A stretch of DNA of 64,000 nt from Adiantum capillus-veneris (GCA_014529385.2 CM043954.1:7877806-7941805); one strand, 5' to 3'; shown: positions 11,234 to 21,730, numbered from the stretch's first letter. The notes: a model not told the origin generated them from the sequence alone. Made by a program: numbers and translations.

Positions 11234-11264
11234 CATTAGGAAAAATATGAACCCCAAAAGGGCC
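11234..11264 (+). repeat. Left terminal inverted repeat of the 7.85-kb element
   Basis: The outer bases CATTAGGAAAAATATGAACC are followed, after one mismatched position, by AAAAGGGCC. The complement is at 19055-19085. The same terminus type, more diverged, ends the small element at 57894-58343. Confidence 0.8.
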
Positions 11265-11638
11265 CTTTAGCTTAAGGGGTGATTAAGCATGGAGCAATAG
11301 GAAGAGGGTGGTGGCCAAAGCTATACCCTCTCAAAAGATAGGGTAGTAGGGCATGGGGGCCTATTTTTTTCCCTCATTACAGCTTTGTCCCCCAGAAAGA
11401 GACAGAAGGGAGAAAAGGGAGGGGGGGTTTGGGGGCTCCCTCTATTTTCATGCGTACCCATAAAGTAACCCTAAAATTTTCATTTTTTTAAAAAAATCTC
11501 TAAATCTCACTTTTCACTCTCCAAAATCTCTCCTAACCAAATACATGGTCAAAAAACTATTTTCTTTGACCAAAATCTGCATTTCTTAGCAATACTCTCT
11601 ATTCTACCTCTTCTCTCTTCTCTTTCTCCTTCTGCCTC

Positions 11639-11893
11639 CAAGCTTTCAATAGCTGCAACACATGAGGAAGCTTTCCATAGTTGCACTACTTGTCTCCCCC
11701 TTTCATCCACACCATCCCTTTGAACTACTTCTTCTCTCTTTGCTCCCCATTAGCCACTTCTCCCCCTCCCGCCAATCTTTCCATAGCTGCATCACAAATG
11801 GAAGCTTTCCATAGTTTCACGACCTGTATCCCCCTTTCATCCACACCATCCATTTGAAATACTTCTTCTCCCCTTTGTTTACCATTCAACAAT
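11639..11893. repeat. Two-copy ~130-bp tandem repeat
   Basis: TTTC(A/C)ATAGCTGCA, GGAAGCTTTCCATAGTT and CCCCCTTTCATCCACACCATCC recur in the same order from about 11645 and from about 11781. The repeat lies in a pyrimidine-rich, non-coding stretch near the left end of the element. Confidence 0.7.
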
Positions 11894-12010
11894 TCCTTCT
11901 CATTTCATTCCTGAAACAACATGCCTCTCTCTCTGACAAACCACCTCCACTTCAAGAAAGCCAAAGGATGAGATAGAGGCGGTTGCTTGCATAACACTAA
12001 GGATTCTGAT

Positions 12011-12827
12011 TGCGGTCTTTCCAGGAAAGCACCGGGCTTATGGCTGTGAGAGTTTGTGAGAGAACTCAACAAAAACTATATGAAGGAGTTAAACCATAGA
12101 TGCCATGAAGACTAGGGTTTGGAAAGAAGTGCAATCAAAGAACACCCACTCTTTCTCTCTTGCACTCACACACACAAAGAAAGGACACAAAAGAGAATTT
12201 CCAAATAACACAAAGATGAAAACATCAAGGCTATGGTCATAACGTATCATGGGTCGTATGAAAGGGTTAATAGATGAGTTAATGGCATTCAATCTTGGCT
12301 GACCAAATAGGCTACGAATTGTTCTTTGGAATTGTAGTTTTGTGCTTACCATAATATATATATTTTGTCTAGTGATTGGGATTAATTGTGTGTACAAATC
12401 CTCTTGGTTCATAGCAAGATAACTACGCTTACGTCAAAAGAAAAGTTATAGTCTATGAGAGGTAGTATGATGGGATCCGGTGATAGAAGTATTTCATTGA
12501 GCCTTTTTGGGCCAAAGAGAAACACTATACGTTGTTGAAAGTGTATTTTACGGCTAATCCATACGTTAATTCTAATAGATCGTACAGAGTGAAAGCGATA
12601 AAAATTATCATCATGTGGGTTATTCATCTAGGATAGTATGTGAGAAATGTAGATATAAGAGAAGTGAAGAGATGAGAAGTTTCCCTCCCAAGCCCTATTC
12701 TTGCCCGTAGGCAATAAGGATACTGCGGGGAGAGATGTACCTGTAGCAAAGAGAACCTAAAATTTGTAGAGAGGATGAATTACTAAGAATGAGAGGGATA
12801 GGTTTGGTTAAGGAGATCAGATTATAT

Positions 12828-12873
<46 letters not shown>

Positions 12874-14033
12874 GATTAGAGATGAAAACAGCAAGAAATC
12901 AAAAAAACATCAATGGAGAACACATCTTACTTGACAAACCCTTCGGCACCATTATTGATGGAGAGAGAAGAAGAGGGAAGAACTCCACTTTGATTGATAT
13001 GCCAAGTCCAAGACCTTATTTGATTAGAGTTGATCTTCCATGGATAGCATGCAAGAATGGCTAGTCTTCCTCTAGAAGAAAGTGTAGGCTTAGGTTTATG
13101 TTAATGGCTAAGTACAATTTGGCATTACTACTCACTCCCTCATGAATTCCTCTCATCAATGGCTTGAATGCTTGAGTGGTTTTCAAGAAACAAAAGGTCC
13201 CCTTTTATAGGTGAAGGTAACCCCCAAGGGTTTACACAAGAAGAGAGGAGCCAGTGTGAACAGAAATTGGAAAAGTTGGAAATGAGTTGTCCCTGCATGA
13301 TGTGGGCAGACTGGGGTCCTGTATTTTGATCATATCTCCTCAATCGTGGCTCCAAATAAAAAAGTAAAAATATGGGCAGAAAATTCAGCTCATTAGCTAC
13401 GATTTTCATTTTCAAATCGTTTTCCAATTTGGATTGAAACCTTGTGTAAAAAAATCATCAAAATAGGGTCCATTTCTGGAAGCAAAAGCCTTCCTGTGGT
13501 CCCCTTAGCTTAGACTTTCTTTGATTCCAAAGGACACCTCATACCATATGAAAGCATGACATTGCTCCTTGACAAAGTTTTGTAATCATGCTTGCAATAA
13601 TGCATTAAAATAAGTGTATCTTTGAAATCATGCCACCTAGTGTCCCACTAGGATTTGATTCCCTCCTAGTAGCTATTTAAAAAGAAATATAAGAAAAATA
13701 TAAAAAATACATAGAATATATATATATTGGAGTTTATCCTAGATATAGGATCTAGCTAGGGTGGGAGATGATAATGAGATAGTAGACATAAAGAATCAAT
13801 GCTTTTTGTCCCAAGTTAAAGAGGCGGAGCTATTGATGCTTTTCCCATAGTATTTTCTGATGGTAAAGTAAGAATAGGTTACCGTTGAGAAAAATAATAG
13901 GATGAGATAGAAGGATTATTAGTATACTTAAATATGCATATGTACATTATAGGAAAGATAATTATGTATCTAAAAAATTACAAGATAGAGCTTGTAGCAT
14001 GCGTTCCCACTATGTACGTGTCACAACACGACA
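12011..14033 (-). mobile_element. Ty3-type LTR, 2.02 kb, minus orientation
   Basis: The sequence is the reverse complement of 49811-51827 along its whole length with scattered differences. On the minus strand it begins TGTCGTG and ends CCGCA, so it is bounded by TG...CA. Both limits are fixed because homology between the two copies stops there. The 49811 copy lies right after a polypurine tract and Ty3 integrase, which identifies the family. The 5-bp flanks here (CTGAT and GTGTG) do not match, so this is not a clean solo LTR; one side was probably lost. It contains a CA/TA microsatellite at about 12830-12869 and short shadow ORFs. Confidence 0.85.
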
Positions 14034-14221
14034 GTGTGCTGCAGGTGTTTTCTAAAGGATCCTGGGTATTCATGTAACCTACAACTATCGGGCCTCATTG
14101 AGTTTGAAACCGTGGCAACCTTGACAGACATTGGAAGGGGAGACTTCTTGGTTTCAAAGAGTCAATGACACAGTGGCCATTGTTCAACACGTGTACTCTT
14201 GGCGTTCCATGCGCTTAAGGA

Positions 14222-14830
14222 ATGGAAGCTCAAGAGATTTCCCAATACATTGTAAGTTGTAAAACATTGTTGGTTGTTGATTGTAAATGTTTGTTATTTC
14301 TTTTTTATTTAATAGTTTTTGGTGTTGTCATAGATATGTTCTCATCCAACCTTGTTGAGGAACAACCAATCAAGAGTCTCACAGGAACCTTCAACGCTCT
14401 TCATGTGGACATTGGTGTTATGATGCTTCCCAACTCGCCACCTTTGATTCTTCTGCAACACAAAATCTTCTTCTACTCACACACGTATGTAGTGCCGGCC
14501 TCGAAGGATGGATATGGTAAGATCATTGTTGTTAACAAACCTTGATTATTGAGTCCATAATGGCCACAACCCGATGCGTGGTCATTTTTCTCAGTGAAGG
14601 AGAAGATGATTTCTGATATTTTATCCTCATTAAAATTTGGGAAGGGTTCCAGATCAGTAGGGCTTAGTTGGTGCTACCCTGTGCATGTTTCTGTACACCT
14701 GTTCAAGACATTGCCATTCTATGTCACACATACTATGTTTTGTAGCAAGAATATCATGTATGAAGAACTAAAACTGGTATTTGGAGATAATTGGGGAATG
14801 GTTGAGGGAGTGCACCAAGGAGATAAATAA
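14222..14830 (+). pseudogene. Spliced gene-like module, unknown protein
   Basis: An ATG at 14336 opens a frame (FSSNLVEEQPIKSLTG...) that runs to a good 5' splice site, GGATATGGTAAGATC near 14515. A matching 3' site TTTTTCTCAG is near 14594. Joining these keeps the frame open into 14595-14830 (ending GDNWGMVEGVHQGDK, stop). A second possible intron (GTAAGTTGTAAAAC...TTTATTTAATAG) lies at about 14250-14315, so the real start may be further upstream. I recognise no domain. It lies inside the inverted-repeat element and may be a captured host gene piece. Confidence 0.35.
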
Positions 14831-15049
14831 AAGTGTAAGGTGGGCGCTTCAGGTATAGGGATACGATATTTGAAAGTGCACACTACTTTGTACTTACATT
14901 TTCACTATGAGCGTTGAATGTGTAAGAATGGAAAGTGAATACCCTTACAATCTAGTGTTGCTAATTTTGTGACATTTGACATGCCCGTTACTTTGTCAAA
15001 TGGTGTTTCTGAGATTGTGCAAGTCAGTGAACACTAGACACTCACCAAC

Positions 15050-15290
15050 ATGCAGGAACACTTGATTATCTTGTGCTACAAAGAAATCAAAGATGCTTAC
15101 TTTCGTCTCAATCGGCAAAAGGTCAGTTTAGTTTACATGTTGTCTACACGTGCCAATTGTTAGTCTTATTAAAAGCATTTTTGTTGTTTCACATTTGTAG
15201 GCGGATGGAAGCAACCATTAAAGTGCAAGAGGAGTGGAGGGTTGGCGGCGCACTATCTTTAAGTTGATCTGATCCAGATCAATGTAACCG
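15050..15290 (+). pseudogene. Short exon pair, unknown
   Basis: A frame around 15073-15119 reaches CAAAAGGTCAGTTTAG, a plausible 5' splice site. A 3' site CACATTTGTAG lies near 15200, followed by about 60 open bases. The peptides are too short to assign. Confidence 0.2.
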
Positions 15291-15488
15291 GCTCTAATGC
15301 CACGTTGTAAAGCCTTCTATTTAATGGAAATTCAAAACTTTTTTGTCATTCTAGTATCACCTTCGTTGATTAAGTTTTTTAGATTTTGTCTGGGTGTTTG
15401 TGTGCGCACCCATGTGTGTTTGTATGTATATCGAAGAGCTTTGGGATGGTGTCTTTTTCCACAACGGGGAGGGGGAGGGGGGGGGTTG

Positions 15489-15496
15489 TATATAAA
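15489..15496 (+). promoter_or_regulatory. TATA box
   Basis: TATATAAA is followed by AGGGGAGG and, about 50 bp on, by a CA/GA microsatellite. The next ATG in a reasonable context (GAGCCATGG) is at 15658. The distance suits a plant promoter with a microsatellite in the 5' leader. This is by pattern only. Confidence 0.35.
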
Positions 15497-15548
15497 GGGG
15501 AGGGGGCTTCTTATTTTTCTATCAACACTTGAGAGAGACAAAAAGACA

Positions 15549-15562
15549 CACACACACATACA

Positions 15563-15655
<93 letters not shown>
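15549..15655. repeat. Compound CA/GA microsatellite
   Basis: About 15 CA units (with one TA break) run into about 37 GA units, ending three bases before the ATG at 15658. Confidence 0.95.
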
Positions 15656-15657
<2 letters not shown>

Positions 15658-16117
15658 ATGGCAGCACATGGTAGTGCATCCTCCTTCAATGCAACAGCAA
15701 CATCAAAAGAGACACACGCACCCCTTTCGTGGTTTCTTCTTTTCTTAGAGGACATCGAATATGTTGGACGTAGTGATCTTCATGACTTCTTTACCCACAC
15801 AGTGGAATTACAAAAAACCATGCAACTCCATCAATGACACTTTTCACAACATCATAGAGTATGTGCATGTGTATATACTCAAGTATGCTGTGAACTTTGA
15901 AGACAATGCCATCATGTGGTTGCCATGTGATCTACTTCGCTACATCCACAAGGGCGACACATCATTTTCAAAGAGACTACCTCACTTTGTAGCGATTGCA
16001 AAAGAGGCGAACCACTTCCGTCAAGTGACAAAAGGAAGTTGCAGACTCCTTCAAGAAGCGCAAAAGTGGGTAATCTTTCTTGTCCAATATTTCCACTCTC
16101 TTCTTCCTTGTAAATGA
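15658..16117 (+). pseudogene. Gene-like frame behind the CA/GA leader, frameshifted
   Basis: ATG 15658 opens 59 codons (AAHGSASSFNATATSKETHA...) that stop at about 15835. An overlapping frame, 15761-16117, has coding-like composition (for example NFEDNAIMWLPCDLLRYIHK) and stays open for 118 codons. The two could be one gene with a frameshift near 15800, or use an undetected intron. No family is recognised. A downstream continuation at 16130-16352 (EEMEIPHLAMGG...) is likely part of the same unit. Confidence 0.3.
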
Positions 16118-17349
16118 GAAGCCCTCCTTGGAAGAGATGGAGATCCCGCATTTAGCAATGGGTGGGGTGCTGGCGGATCAAAAAGATCCCAAGGCCATGC
16201 CTATAGATGTCCAGAATGAGCAAAGACTGCAAGTTGCCAAATATCCCCATGGCTTGGAAGAAGCAGTTGCAGTAAGAGAGCAGATTACTGGCACCTCCGA
16301 GGTGCCCGACCCCGAGTGCTGTGACCCTACTGCAATTCCCGAAGTAGATTAGTTGTCTCAGCAGCATAATTATAGAAAATGAGGAGTATTTATTCTTACA
16401 TGATCTTGAAAATGCTTTTGATGTCTGACTAGATGCGTGTCTTAGTCTCATATGCATCAAGATGACTCCCCTTTGATCCTACACCAAAAGCTCTAGATGA
16501 CAAGCTGCTTCCATTAAGGGACTCTGTTGCTGACACAATTGCACTAGTGATAGCGGATATTCTCACTGCAGAGCAGAGAAAAGTCACGGATGAGGAGTTC
16601 GTTTCCATACAAGCCAAATTTGTTGTCAAAAAAACTCCTATCTGCCCCGATTCGCCTAGTTCGCAAAGCCTCCACAAGGTTGATGAGAGCAAATCCTCTA
16701 TCAACCTTGAAGCCACACCGAGAATGGATAATGAGGATAAGCAACAAAAGGTAATACTAAGCATCTTCTATGTTGATAATTCAACCTTTCTTCTTTGCTT
16801 TTGGTTATTACAATTTTGCAGGATGTTTTGGACATGGACCTTTGGGCTAGACGGAAAGGGGGGAGAGTGCACGGTCTTTGGGCCTCAAGCTGCCCTAGCA
16901 CACTACATTGTCAAACTACCAATGCACATGTGTGCATCATACACAAGGATTTTTCCCCGAATGGCCATTTTGTTTTGTGGGTGCTTAAGTCCGCAAGTAA
17001 ACTCCTATGTTTAGCCACCATCCCTCAAACAGCCCATGTAATTATTCTTGTGAAAAAATCACTTGCAATTGCCACTTTTGGCATTGGCTTCTGTGGCAAG
17101 GTCATGACATGGATAGCTCTTTGTCAAGCCCTGGGGGTTGACAGTGTCCAAGCTATAGCTGCTTCTGTACTGACATCCAAGGTCATGACATGGATAGCTC
17201 TTTGTCAAGCCCTGGGGGTTGACAGTGTCCAAGCTATAGCTGCTTCTGTACTGACATCCATTCTACCCAACGCTATAGAACGTCGTAGAGAGGTTGCAAA
17301 GCGCCTCTATCAAAAGATCATTAAGCCAGATGTACAAGCTTTTGAATAA
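16118..17349 (+). CDS. Spliced gene candidate with internal 27-residue duplication
   Basis: The exon at about 16480-16750 (coding from before 16547) encodes a charged segment ending MDNEDKQQK. It meets GTAATACTAAG at 16751, and a 3' site CAATTTTGCAG ends at 16821. Joining in phase 0 leads into a 528-base open exon, 16822-17349. It reads DVLDMDLWARRKGG, then a hydrophobic, cysteine-containing region, and ends KRLYQKIIKPDVQAFE. An earlier exon may be 16118-16352. I recognise no family. The last exon contains a perfect in-frame duplication (17099-17260). It may be a gene captured by the inverted-repeat element or one of its own genes. Confidence 0.4.
17099..17260 (+). repeat. Perfect 81-bp tandem duplication, in frame
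   Basis: The 81 bases starting AAGGTCATGACATGGATAGC occur twice back to back without a visible difference. Because 81 is a multiple of three, the duplication keeps the frame and repeats 27 residues (KVMTWIALCQALGVDSVQAI and the next seven). Confidence 0.95.
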
Positions 17350-17901
17350 AAATTATCTCTCTTCTCCATGATCTTTCCAAAGCTCAATTTACTATTTTGT
17401 TCATGTTCAGTGACAAGGAAAACTGTTCGAAAGTTGATTTTGTACATTGAACAAAATTTGTCCAAAAAATTGCATATAATAGCTTTTTTGGTACTAGTTG
17501 TGCTCTGAAACTGACATTTCATGTAATTTTCAATGTGGCTAGAAGGCACGAGATTTGGCCCTGCAAGATTGCTATCTGGGCAATTCTTGCTGTCTTGTTG
17601 GACAACACAAATTTGTCAAGCTTTGCAAGTTTTTGGCAAATATGAAGCAAAAAGCTTACCTAATGGTTTCAAGCCAAACAAAAAAATTATTTAGCTTTGG
17701 TTATTAGTTGATTAGCCTTTTGTACAGCTGATTAGCATCTCACCTTCAACCATTTAACAAAATAAATATAGACAGATAGTCATTAAAATCGGACATTAAG
17801 GTAACAAAGAGAGACAAAAAGAGATGGATTGTATTTGTCACAAATTGAAAATACATTGAGTTCTCAAGAAAACTTGAATCCAGTACAAGGGTTCGTGTTT
17901 T
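17350..17901. other. Unassigned AT-rich DNA
   Basis: No supported gene; it lies between two convergent gene-like units. Confidence 0.4.
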
Positions 17902-18378
17902 CTAAGGTCTGTGTTGTGGGGGCCTCTCAGCTCCTTGTGACTTTGCTCTTTGCGGCTTCTTGTAGAATTTTGACTTTTGACAGTGCTTGGGAGGTGGCTG
18001 GGGGCCATCTTCATTTTGATCATAATCCTCATTTTCACTCCTACGCTCATCATTGTTGGGTTGATCAGAAGGCATGGCACCCATACCTCTAGGCAATGAC
18101 TTGCCGACCATAGTGGGGCGACCTGGGCTAGATGGCATTGGGCCCATTTGGCCTGGAAATGTCTTCCCGCCCACCCTATGGTTTAGTGGGATGTCCTCCC
18201 TTTCCCACGGCGGACGCTCATCGGACATGTCCATCTCTGTTCAATCTGGGTCAACTATCTATTCAAGTTGTCGATTTGTATGCATCTTCTGCTTTCTGCG
18301 TGCCTCAATGGTCTTGGGATTCTACTTTGCAATTTGTTTTGTCATTTCCATCATAAAAGTGCGTTTAGGGGCCTTCAT
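17902..18378 (-). pseudogene. Unknown Pro/Gly-rich protein gene with three nonsense codons
   Basis: On the minus strand ATG 18378 (MKAPKRTFMMEMTKQIAK) is followed by TAG, TAG and TGA in the first third. The frame then stays open to 17902 through a Pro/Gly/Met-rich stretch (GPMPSSPGRPTMVGKS) and an acidic, then basic, tail. There is no frameshift over 159 codons. The three stops each differ by one C-to-T change from a Gln (CAG) or Arg (CGA) codon. A TATA box, CTATATAAAGAGG, lies about 65 bp upstream. No family is recognised. Confidence 0.35.
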
Positions 18379-18437
18379 AGAGCTTGTGTTTTTCGGTGAG
18401 GGAAGGCGTATTATGTGTTTGAGAATGGGGGGCTTTT

Positions 18438-18451
18438 ACCTCTTTATATAG
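18438..18451 (-). promoter_or_regulatory. TATA box of the minus-strand gene
   Basis: On the minus strand CTATATAAAGAGG stands about 60-70 bp before ATG 18378, a normal plant promoter distance. Confidence 0.4.
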
Positions 18452-18719
18452 GGTGGGCATATAAGGGCGGGTTCACATGGTGGAAAAGAGCCACTAAAAG
18501 CACGAGAAAATAATCTTTTGAATTTTAAAACCACATGAAATTGGAGAAATATTCAAACACATAGAGCAAAATGTACACTTCTACAATTGCATAAACAACC
18601 AAACAATGCAAACGCTTGATCCTGAAAAAGAGAGCATCCAAATGTAGTAGATTTTTCATTTTCTTGAGATTCTAAATACAACTACTACCGCCTGACCCAA
18701 ACTTTTCTAAATATAGTCC
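18452..18719. other. Unassigned DNA
   Basis: No feature seen. Confidence 0.4.
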
Positions 18720-19080
18720 TTAATGCTCGCCACACTGCATGCTGTGCTGGCCCTTCCGACGATCTCTAGCATTCTGATGAACATGGGCCAGTCGATGGGT
18801 TTCTTTTGCCAAGCACGATGACCTTGCACATTCAATCAACACTTTGCATCCAAAGGTGGTGCAATAAAACCAGTTGAACATTTCCTGAAGATAGCATGAG
18901 CGCACTAAATTTCCTCCTTGTCTTGTATTCTTGAAGTAGACACCCCTGGCACGATAGTGTGACTTCTCCATACCTTGCATGCTCCAAAGATCCAATGAAC
19001 CATACAAGTTCATAAAGTATGCACCTTGGGCATAGAGGATGTGCTGCCTTATGAGGCCCTTTTCGGGTTCATATTTTTCC
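18720..19080 (-). pseudogene. ORF reading inward from the right inverted repeat; possible transposase C-terminus
   Basis: The frame is open from the edge of the right inverted repeat (first codons GAA AAA TAT GAA CCC) to the stop at 18720, 120 codons. It includes EKYEPEKGLIRQHILYAQGA, then SMQGMEKSHYRARGVYFKNT, then a basic tail ending HSMQCGEH. The composition is that of a real protein, cut at its N-terminal side by the element end. The Q-G-[ME]-E-K-S-H-Y...R..GG pattern reminds me of C-terminal parts of large DNA-transposon proteins (KDZ-like), but that is a weak resemblance. Unusually, the terminal repeat itself is translated in frame. Confidence 0.4.
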
Positions 19081-19085
19081 TAATG
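19055..19085 (-). repeat. Right terminal inverted repeat of the 7.85-kb element
   Basis: On the minus strand the outer bases are CATTAGGAAAAATATGAACC, identical to the left end over the first 21 positions. Then follow one mismatch and AAAAGGGCC. Confidence 0.8.
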
Positions 19086-19428
19086 ATATCAACTTTGACC
19101 CTTCATCAGCAGTTGCCCATGCAATCGACTCAAACTTCAAACTGACATAACTTCCTTACCGTAGCTCAAATTGACGATCCGTAAAGACAGGCCTATACAT
19201 CACTTTGAGTAATACAATTCTAGTCCATAAACTTCCAACTGTGATCACTTCAACCATACTATTTTGTAGAATCATTAAGAAAACTTTGGCCCTTTAAAGT
19301 TGCATCTGACTAGAATTTAACTTGCTTGTTATCAAGCCCTTAATACTGTTGAATAATCATATAGGATTCATCTAGGCTTAACCTTCGTCTTTTTTATATT
19401 TTTCCCATCATAAAAGCGGAGCTGCACG
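19086..19428 (+). repeat. Rep-X, 3' part (copy 2, right of the TIR element)
   Basis: ATATCAACTTTGACCCTTCAT onward matches 32388-32733 and 36604-36949, including TTGCCCATGCAATCGACTC, CTTCCTTACCGTAGCTCAA and TGCTTGTTATCAAG. Homology ends at ...CGACA in all copies. Confidence 0.85.
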
Positions 19429-20115
19429 ACATTCACCCCCTCTGAACCTGCAGAGCCTCTGGTTTGTGCCAATCAATCTTTAATCTGCATCTGCTATAAG
19501 CACTTAAAGATCTTTGCCATCATCAAGCTCACATAATTGGTAAGTGCATGCAAAACAAAATAAGGCTTAAACCATATCATCAATGGTGTGGCTTAATCAT
19601 TAGGTAGTTGTCCATCACAATCTTTGAACCGTATTTATCGTATCTACAAAGCACTCAATTATGGAAAACCTATTCAGTGAACCCGACCAGACTCAGATGC
19701 TCCAATTAATTATGCACACAGCTTGACCATCAAGATCGATTTAGGGAACCCTGTCAAGCTCAAGTATGCCTTAGTCTGTTTGCACACATAATGGCCGTCA
19801 AGTTCTTTACCCCAAGTTCTGGCAGCATAACCAACTCAAAAGATGTATAGATACTTCATCAATTCTCCAAAGAAGTCAATTGGAAGCTATTGATGTAAGT
19901 TTATTAACCACAAGACCAAAACTCTACTTTTCACTTAGCTTAAATAAAAAAAACAAAACTTAGTGCCAAGAAATCTGCTACAAATAACAATTGATTTCCT
20001 TTAAATATGCGAGCTACACTTTAGTAGCCCCCGGGATCAAACGGGATAGTAAGGAATTGCCCAAAAGTTGAAGCAGAATAACATCCATATAAGCATATAC
20101 TTCCTGTATAAATCG
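19429..20115. other. Unassigned DNA between Rep-X and the chromovirus
   Basis: No supported gene. It may be retroelement leader or host DNA. Confidence 0.4.
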
Positions 20116-20120
20116 CCATC

Positions 20121-21712
20121 TGTAACATTTAATGGCCTAAAATCTTATGTGTAGCGGAATTTAGCATGAACATAGTGGGCATTTCATTAGAGTTGATTCC
20201 TAATGAGAATTACAAGAGTGCTTGGGTGGAGAGAGCAACTAAAAGCATAACACCTAGTTAGATAGCATCGACAATACTTTCAAAAGAGAGAGCAATTAAG
20301 CTATTGACAACAGTTGAGGACCGGATTTGCATGGAGCCGGTCCCCCCTCCAAAAGGCTTTGTATTATGGTTTCTCCCATCAAGAGAGACATTGTACAATA
20401 CAATTCTTTGTGTTCCTTCAAGACTAGCTAGTGCAATGAAGATGGAAGCTTCATACACCAAGCAAAACACTTAATCAAACACAACTTGAATTATCCCCGT
20501 TCTCAGACCCAAGACCTCACACACCTTCGAAGATGGTGAGAGCTAGCAGGGTATGAGAGTAGATTGAGAGGAAAAAGAAGTAACTTACGAGAAAGAAGTA
20601 CATCTCCTCACATAATCACTCATATTAGCATAGCTTAGCTTAGTAATTAGCTTGGTAGAGAAGATGAGCATGCATTGAAGCTTGGCTCTTGGTTGGATTT
20701 GCATCCACATGCCAAGAGAGTGTTGATGTAGGCTTCTATCTCACAAGCTTGGAGTAGGTGATGAGCTCTCCATTAAAGCTTGGGAGGAGATAGAGTAGTT
20801 TCCCTTCACACATGGTCAAGTGTGAGAGTGTGTGTGTCAATGCCAAGCAAAAATCAGCCCCCTCTCTCTCTTGGGCGAGCCCTAGCTGCTAAATAAGTCT
20901 GGCCTTTGCCTCATTGGACCTCCCCGGGTCAAGCCAATAGGAATTAAGCAGCATAAGTGATAGCCTTTAGACATGTGTCCCCCTTTCCCCTTTTGTGAGA
21001 GCTTTAGGTAATTAAATAATTAAACTAAACTCTCATTGGACCCCTTTGCCTCCTGGCCAATAGGAATCAGGCAAGCCATGGGGCTCCTAAATGCTCATTG
21101 GACCCCTTGGGAGACTGCCCAATAGTCTTCTAGGAGACTTAATTCTCATTGGTTTCTTTTATTAAATGTTTTTAAATTAATTAAACTAGATTTACTCTAG
21201 CTTAATTCTCATTGGTCCACTTCAAGGGTCTTCCAATAGGAATTGGGCACACCTTGTGGGCATCTGGCCTAGGGAGCTGACATGTGTCCCTCATTCCCTT
21301 TGTGTAAAGGGAGCCTGTGTGTGTGTGTGTGTGGCTTTCTCTCTCATCCCCTAGCTTTGGGGCTCGCCCCCTCCCATGTAGGGATGTAGAAAGACTTTTA
21401 GGGCACACACAAAGCATCCAATTTTCCCTAGGGTTGACCTTTGGACACAACCTTTGAATTTTGGAACCTTAGCATTTTGGAAGTCTTAATGGGCTGAACC
21501 TTAGGGTCTTTTTGGCCCATTGTTTCACATGGCTCTTTTGTAGATGGCCCCCCCTTTGGATCCCTATTTTCCCTCCTTTGGATCCCTACTGTGGCCGGTC
21601 TGCTAACTTAACCAATATTCTAGCTTTTTCTCCCTTGGCACTTCCCCACATTAAATGATCAGTTTAATATGAGAAAATCATTTAGGAGAATTAGATATTG
21701 ATTATTATGACA
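20121..21712 (-). repeat. Chromovirus 3' LTR
   Basis: The 1592-bp LTR reads TGTCATAATAATCAATATC... to ...TTAAATGTTACA on the minus strand. It is nearly identical to 27437-29026. A 70-codon shadow frame occurs in both LTRs and is not a gene. Confidence 0.97.
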
Positions 21713-21730
21713 TTACCTCTCTCTTGAAAT
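21713..21730 (-). promoter_or_regulatory. Polypurine tract of the chromovirus
   Basis: On the minus strand AAGAGAGAGGTAA stands directly before the 3' LTR, the usual site of plus-strand priming. Confidence 0.7.

Larger units (their letters stand above)
11234..19085. mobile_element. 7.85-kb element with terminal inverted repeats, unclassified
   Basis: The two ends are inverted repeats of about 31 bp with one mismatch, beginning CATTAGGAAAAATATGAACC. The flanks join into an intact copy of Rep-X when the element is removed. Left flank ...GCCCATGCATTCA plus right flank ATATCAACTTTGACC corresponds to the uninterrupted GCATTCATATCAACTTTG at about 32374-32392 and in the tandem copy at about 36590-36608. 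Only one base (A) is present twice, so there is no ordinary 2-9 bp target duplication. The inside holds a 2.0-kb Ty3 LTR, several intron-containing gene-like modules on both strands, and an ORF at the right end that extends into the inverted repeat. No superfamily transposase is recognised with confidence. The insertion itself is well supported; its class is open. Confidence 0.75.

Noticed and set aside
12011-14033. Clean solo LTR
   Set aside because: The 5-bp flanks CTGAT and GTGTG do not match.
15332-15837. Ser-Leu and Arg-Glu frames across the CA/GA tract
   Set aside because: Same reason; only the ATG at 15658 downstream was kept as a weak candidate.
11234-19085. Helitron
   Set aside because: Helitrons lack terminal inverted repeats and end in CTRR with a hairpin; here both ends are matched inverted repeats.
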